From contig JACRMZ010000072.1 in assembly GCA_016219455.1 (NCBI GenBank), positions 1 through 8,167 on the forward strand: DNA of 8,167 nt, written 5' to 3'. The notes beneath the pieces were generated by a model that was given only the letters and a program-made list of their open reading frames with translations, ran no database searches and was not told the origin of the DNA. The position numbers were made by a program, and so were the translations under genes. Source of the stretch: Candidatus Aenigmatarchaeota archaeon (GTDB lineage Archaea > Aenigmatarchaeota > Aenigmatarchaeia > PWEA01 > JACRMZ01). Of the stretch, positions 5,816 through 8,167 are shown one piece after another. How positions within the stretch are numbered: position 1 is the stretch's first letter; the number at the start of each line of letters is the position of its first letter.

Positions 5816-5944
5816 CTAACTTCCTCCTTTTTAATCCGGACATCCCCAAAACCAGAATTTCCTGATTCATGCGCTCACTTTAGGCTTGCGCCTATGCTTG
5901 CTTGAAAGCCCGGATACAATAAAATTCAGTAATGCGTATTTAAA
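5816..5944 (-). promoter_or_regulatory. Promoter and structured 5' leader of the CxxC protein gene
   Basis: A TTTAAATA box lies at 5944-5937, predicting transcription start near 5915. The leader begins with ATCCGG (5915-5910), which pairs with CCGGAT (5839-5834) just upstream of the Shine-Dalgarno GGAGG (5827-5823). Between them TAGGC-GCAA-GCCTA (5894-5881) forms a GNRA-capped hairpin. The closed stem next to the ribosome site looks regulatory, but I cannot match it to a known riboswitch class. Confidence 0.4.
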
Positions 5945-5983
5945 GCTGTTTTGAGGCCTTAGAGGGTGGCTTTCTTGGCACTG

Positions 5984-5990
5984 TTTTATT
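5984..5990 (+). promoter_or_regulatory. Candidate TATA box of the EamA transporter gene
   Basis: TTTTATT is centred 25 bases upstream of ATG 6012, with no Shine-Dalgarno site before the ATG. This is consistent with a leaderless transcript. The stronger box at 5937-5944 is nearly symmetric and could fire in this direction too. Confidence 0.35.
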
Positions 5991-6011
5991 CCGGCCGCCT
6001 CTTATCATAGC

Positions 6012-6875
6012 ATGAAAGGCGCGCATTACCTGCTTCTCGTTGTCATGGCCGCGATATGGGGAGCGGCATGGACGATTGGGAAACTGCTCTCTGTATCCCT
6101 GCCGCCGTTCTCGCTTGGCGTCGTCCGTTACGCCATTGTCGTTCCCTGCTTTTTCATGCTGCTTTTCATGCGGGAAAAAACAGTTGGAATCGAGAAGAAA
6201 TGGCTCAAAAGCCTTTTCTACATGGCGCTGTTTTCAGTCGGAATATACCAGGCGCTGTTCTTCATAGGGGTAAGGTACACGGGGGCAGGCGATGCCGCCA
6301 TTATCATAACAGCAAGCCCGGTTATAACATCTTTCCTATCGTCAATTTTACTGAAAGAGAAGCTCACAAAAAATAAAATGGCCGGAATTGCCCTCTGCGT
6401 TCTTGGTGTCTTGGCTATCTCAAGCGTTTCGGGCTTCAGTTTCCAGGGAAAAGCGCTTGGTGACATTCTAATATTTCTCGCAGCGCTTTTCTTCTCATTG
6501 TATACAATAGTCCTGAGGAAATTCAGCGTTTCCACAGAGTCATCGCCGCTGCGCACAATGAGCTGGGTTTCATTGTTCGGGCTCGCGATGATGTTGCCGT
6601 TCGCTTTTTTTGAGAACCCACTCTCTTACAGCTGGGGGCCTGGCGCGTGGATGGAGATAATTTACCTTGCGATTTTCTCCACAGTCCTCGGCTACCTACT
6701 TTACGCGGAAGGCGTTGCAAAGCTTGGAGCGAGCCGGACTGCAATATTCATGAACCTCGTGCCCGTCTTTGCAGCAATTAGCTCAAACCTCCTCCTTGGG
6801 GAAGTCATTGGATTTTCGCATTTGGCCGGATTTGCCTTGATTTTCATCGGCGTGGCGCTTGTCAACAGGAAATGA
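6012..6875 (+). CDS. DMT-superfamily transporter, EamA family
   Basis: This 287-residue polytopic membrane protein has the usual length and two-repeat layout of EamA/RhaT-like permeases (two PF00892 repeats, ten helices). Approximate helices are 5-25, 34-53, 66-85, 92-112, 123-139, 150-168, 182-200, 213-232, 241-259 and 265-284. Hallmarks seen are AAIWGAAW (13-20) in helix 1, GVRYTGAGDAAIIITASPV (86-104) and LLKEKLT in repeat 1. Repeat 2 has LLYAEGVAKLGASRTAIFMN, LVPVFAAI and LLGE. Family members export amino acids, nucleotides or other metabolites, but the substrate cannot be told from sequence. The gene stands alone on the plus strand, divergent from the CxxC gene, and is followed by T-tracts that look like archaeal terminators. 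Confidence 0.93.
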   Translation: MKGAHYLLLVVMAAIWGAAWTIGKLLSVSLPPFSLGVVRYAIVVPCFFMLLFMREKTVGIEKKWLKSLFYMALFSVGIYQALFFIGVRYTGAGDAAIIITASPVITSFLSSILLKEKLTKNKMAGIALCVLGVLAISSVSGFSFQGKALGDILIFLAALFFSLYTIVLRKFSVSTESSPLRTMSWVSLFGLAMMLPFAFFENPLSYSWGPGAWMEIIYLAIFSTVLGYLLYAEGVAKLGASRTAIFMNLVPVFAAISSNLLLGEVIGFSHLAGFALIFIGVALVNRK

Positions 6876-6899
6876 CTTTTCCGCAAACGCTGTTGTGAC

Positions 6900-6918
6900 T
6901 TTTTTGGTCTAGCTTTTT
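6900..6918 (+). terminator. Oligo-T terminator after the EamA gene
   Basis: T6 (6900-6905) and T5 (6914-6918) lie 25-43 bases after the EamA stop codon. Archaeal RNA polymerase commonly stops at such tracts without a hairpin. Confidence 0.45.
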
Positions 6919-6960
6919 ACAGGATTTTATCTGTCCCTGGGGAGTTCGGACCTATGAGAA

Positions 6961-6969
6961 AAAGGTCGT
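6961..6969 (-). terminator. Oligo-T terminator after tRNA-Ser
   Basis: On the minus strand the tRNA CCA end is followed by ACGACC and a T-run (TTT at 6963-6961 continuing to 6959), the usual archaeal tRNA terminator arrangement. Confidence 0.4.
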
Positions 6970-7097
6970 TGGCGCCGGGAGCAGGATTTGAACCTGCACG
7001 CCCCGGAGGGCATCAGATATCTCGTGTCCATTGCCTTTTCGGCTCACCATATCCGAAGTTCGAGTCTGACGCGTTAGCCAGATTCTGCCATCCCGGC
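6970..7097 (-). tRNA. tRNA-Ser(CGA) with a 40-nt anticodon-loop intron
   Basis: The exons are 7097-7059 and 7018-6970. The acceptor is GCCGGGA/TCCCGGC with discriminator G (serine-like; archaeal tRNA-Leu has A) and encoded CCA. The anticodon stem is TCAGA/TCTGA with loop CTCGAAA, anticodon CGA (reads TCG, Ser). The long variable arm has stem GCCC/GGGC (7011-7000), and the T-arm is GCAGG-TTCAAAT-CCTGC. The mature length is 85 nt plus CCA. The D-stem is poor (G10-C25 and C11-G24, then A-C), as in other class II tRNAs. A CTTTAAAT-type box at 7121-7128 is centred about 28 bases upstream. Confidence 0.9.
7019..7058 (-). other. tRNA-Ser intron at 37/38, 40 nt
   Basis: CTCG (positions 32-35) pairs with CGAG (7024-7021) as the central helix, with AAC and ATA as 5' and 3' bulges. 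Cleavage after A37 (7059) and before A38 (7018) gives the correct loop. Inside, TTCGG pairs with CCGAA (7056-7052 with 7042-7038) as a hairpin. The intron-side helix next to the bulges is missing, so the motif is of the relaxed type. Confidence 0.8.
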
Positions 7098-7120
7098 CCA
7101 CTTTTGATTAGTAGAAGAGG

Positions 7121-7128
7121 CTTTAAAT
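7121..7128 (-). promoter_or_regulatory. TATA box of tRNA-Ser
   Basis: ATTTAAAG on the minus strand is centred 28 bases upstream of the tRNA 5' end at 7097, the normal distance for an archaeal tRNA promoter. Confidence 0.55.
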
Positions 7129-7176
7129 TGATTTAATTAAACTTTCCAGATGCTTTTTAGCAAGTGTTTTTCGCTG

Positions 7177-7195
7177 GGAATGCTTTAAGCATTCC
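7177..7195. repeat. Perfect 19-bp palindrome after the small membrane-protein gene
   Basis: GGAATGCTT-T-AAGCATTCC has 9-bp arms around one base and lies 14 bases past the stop of the minus-strand operon. It could fold as a hairpin at the mRNA 3' end. No T-run follows on the minus strand, so it is not a standard terminator; an RNA-stabilising or protein-binding role is possible. Confidence 0.5.
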
Positions 7196-7209
7196 ATAGA
7201 GAAAATGGC

Positions 7210-7407
7210 TTAAAATTCCCACTTTGACTTCTTCTTCGCCGGGAAGAAGTAGAGCGCGACGAACGCCTCCACTGTGAGAGCTGCCGCGCTTATTAGGGGG
7301 TCGAACTCCTTGTGGTTTATGAAAAACATAAGCGACCAGAAGAACAGATAAAGTGACAATACGGCTATTATCCACTCCAGAAAGTCCTTTCTCCCGGAGT
7401 GCATCAT
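7210..7407 (-). CDS. Small two-helix membrane protein (hypothetical)
   Basis: This 65-residue protein has two hydrophobic segments, about 10-30 (LEWIIAVLSLYLFFWSLMFFI) and 36-55 (DPLISAAALTVEAFVALYFF). They are joined by a short NHKEF loop and end in a basic tail AKKKSKWEF, so both termini are probably cytosolic. I do not recognise a family. The ATG at 7407 overlaps the TGA stop of the OapC-like gene (ATGA), implying translational coupling; a second ATG follows directly at 7404. Its position as last gene of the DUF2073/OapC-like operon suggests a membrane partner for those soluble proteins, which is inference only. Confidence 0.75.
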   Translation of the reverse strand: MMHSGRKDFLEWIIAVLSLYLFFWSLMFFINHKEFDPLISAAALTVEAFVALYFFPAKKKSKWEF

Positions 7408-7748
7408 TTCTTATCCTCTAAGTCGTTTGTGGAAAGGGATTTTGAAGTGTCCTTGAATAACGATGGCAAATGAATCAGATACTTCCCTTCCTGCTTTACC
7501 TGGATTATTATCGGCTGGTTGAGTAGTTTCGTCAGGTTAAGCTCGTACGTCCCGTCTTTGACGATCTTTATGGAATGGATGTCCAAAGGCTGTTCCTCGC
7601 CAAGGAGCGAGTTTATCTCCTTCACAATCTTATCCCGTTCTACAAAAATGCCCTTGTAAGAATACCGTGAATTCCCGCACTGGCAAAGGAAGTTCTTTGG
7701 CAGCTTCCCGTCGTCGTATGTTTTCCCGCATTTGGTGCACGAGTGCAT
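7404..7748 (-). CDS. Archaeal Zn-ribbon protein, OapC/DUF2072-like
   Basis: This 114-residue protein starts with a zinc ribbon MHSCTKCGKTYDDGK, with Cys4 and Cys7, followed by CQC with Cys22 and Cys24 in LCQCGNSRYSYKG. The start 'MH-CxxCG-x-Y-DG' and the second 'CxCGs-fFy' half are the pattern of the archaeal COG3364/DUF2072 (OapC-like) family. A C-terminal domain follows with short strands (HSIKIVKDGTYELNL, QPIIIQVKQEGKYLIHLPSLF). Family members are found in archaea next to a DUF2073 protein and an Era-like GTPase, which supports the assignment given the upstream neighbour. Function is unproven; an RNA or ribosome link has been suggested by context. Its stop overlaps the start of the next gene, and 61 bases separate it from the gene before. 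Confidence 0.72.
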   Translation of the reverse strand: MHSCTKCGKTYDDGKLPKNFLCQCGNSRYSYKGIFVERDKIVKEINSLLGEEQPLDIHSIKIVKDGTYELNLTKLLNQPIIIQVKQEGKYLIHLPSLFKDTSKSLSTNDLEDKK

Positions 7749-7768
7749 AAAATATCACAGAACCCGAT

Positions 7769-7797
7769 GCACATCAGGAGTATTTTTCCGGATGTGC
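7769..7797 (-). promoter_or_regulatory. Hairpin between the DUF2073-like and OapC-like genes
   Basis: GCACATC (7797-7791) pairs with GATGTGC (7775-7769), continued by GG/CC after a C/T mismatch, closing a loop of about 9 bases. It lies in the 61-base gap, about 20 bases before the OapC-like ATG. It may be an RNA processing or translational control element; there is no T-run to make it a terminator. Confidence 0.4.
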
Positions 7798-7809
7798 GTC
7801 ATGTCCCTT

Positions 7810-8167
7810 TCACCTCAGTTTGGCCAGTATCTCGGCGCTTCCGCTGTCCTCTGTCAGCTTCTCCATCACCTTTGACGAGCCGACTATCACAAAGCCCTGC
7901 TTTCTCTCGATACCGAAGGACTTCAGGAAACGGTCGAGCCAGTTTTCGCTGTTGAAGCCTGAGAACTCAATGCCTGGGAAGTTCTCGTTGATATTGTTAA
8001 GCGACGCTTCGATTAATTTGGTTTTCTCGTCAGGAGTCAGCCCTTCCTCAAGAACGACAATGCCGTGCTCTTTCACGTGGTCAAGTATGATGTTCAGCTT
8101 TTCATCGAATTTCTTGTCCCTGAGCTTCTCCCTGCTCATGAACTTTATTTTTATCCCTTTTTTGTCC
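7810..8167 (-). CDS. DUF2073-like archaeal protein (N-terminus probably outside window)
   Basis: The frame from ATG 8139 gives 109 residues, but it stays open to the edge, adding DKKGIKIKF before that Met. Archaeal DUF2073 proteins start with a short strand of the type 'IxIxFIS', then a helix and 'ILDxVKxGxIVVLExGLTPEEExKLIExT'. Here IKIKFMSREKL, ILDHVKEHGIVVLEEGLTPDEKTKLIEASLNN and FPGIEFSGF match in order. The Met at 8139 therefore sits where the family has a strand residue, and the true start is likely upstream. A glycine-containing FVIVGSSKVMEKL (about 83-95 from that Met) closes the domain. The family usually sits beside an Era-like GTPase, which would lie just past the right edge. Function is unknown. 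Confidence 0.7.
   Translation of the reverse strand, partial: DKKGIKIKFMSREKLRDKKFDEKLNIILDHVKEHGIVVLEEGLTPDEKTKLIEASLNNINENFPGIEFSGFNSENWLDRFLKSFGIERKQGFVIVGSSKVMEKLTEDSGSAEILAKLR

Noticed and set aside
5651..5905. Plus-strand frame of 84 codons
   Set aside because: It overlaps the CxxC zinc protein on the other strand, which has a strong ribosome site and family motifs.
6954..7136. Plus-strand frame of 60 codons containing APGAGFEPARP
   Set aside because: This is the well-known spurious frame on the strand opposite a tRNA (here tRNA-Ser); its first half is the T-arm read backwards.
7793..7805. 13-base complementarity between the tRNA-Arg intron RNA (2212-2200) and the DUF2073/OapC-like mRNA gap
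   Set aside because: About one chance match of this length is expected in a window this size when both strands are compared, so antisense control is not supported.
1..8167. CRISPR array, insertion sequence or transposase
   Set aside because: No regularly spaced direct repeats, transposase motifs or flanking inverted repeats with target duplications were seen.

Overview
The window looks archaeal. The leucyl-tRNA synthetase is of the archaeal type, both tRNA genes are interrupted at the archaeal splice position 37/38, and many start codons lie about 25 bases downstream of an A/T-rich box A, as in leaderless archaeal mRNAs. Two genes near the right end resemble the archaeal DUF2073 and DUF2072/OapC families. 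Small, tightly packed genes and split tRNAs would fit a DPANN-type genome such as Micrarchaeota or Diapherotrites, but the sequence alone does not settle the lineage.

Left part (1-1955, all minus strand). A cytosolic BtuF-like binding protein (running off the left edge) is coupled by an ATGA overlap to a LigB/DODA-type extradiol dioxygenase. Upstream of these lies a 27-codon, Lys-rich mini-gene with a near-perfect TATA box, then a zinc-ribbon protein with one C-terminal membrane helix. That gene starts 9 bases after a tRNA.

Middle (1965-5541). A tRNA-Arg(TCT) gene occupies almost 400 bases because it carries two introns: about 53 nt in the D-loop and about 267 nt in the anticodon loop. The larger one is highly structured. 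A short divergent promoter region with a palindrome separates it from leuS on the plus strand. leuS ends with its stop codon overlapping that of a convergent acylphosphatase gene.

Right part (5636-8167). A 59-residue CxxC zinc protein has a strong Shine-Dalgarno site and a structured leader. It is divergent from an EamA/DMT transporter. Next come a tRNA-Ser(CGA) with a 40-nt intron, and a minus-strand operon of a DUF2073-like protein (5' end outside the window), an OapC-like zinc ribbon and a two-helix membrane protein coupled to it by ATGA.

The translation theme is strong (leuS, two tRNAs, several small zinc-ribbon proteins). The most unusual elements are the doubly split tRNA-Arg with its large structured intron, and the basic mini-protein.
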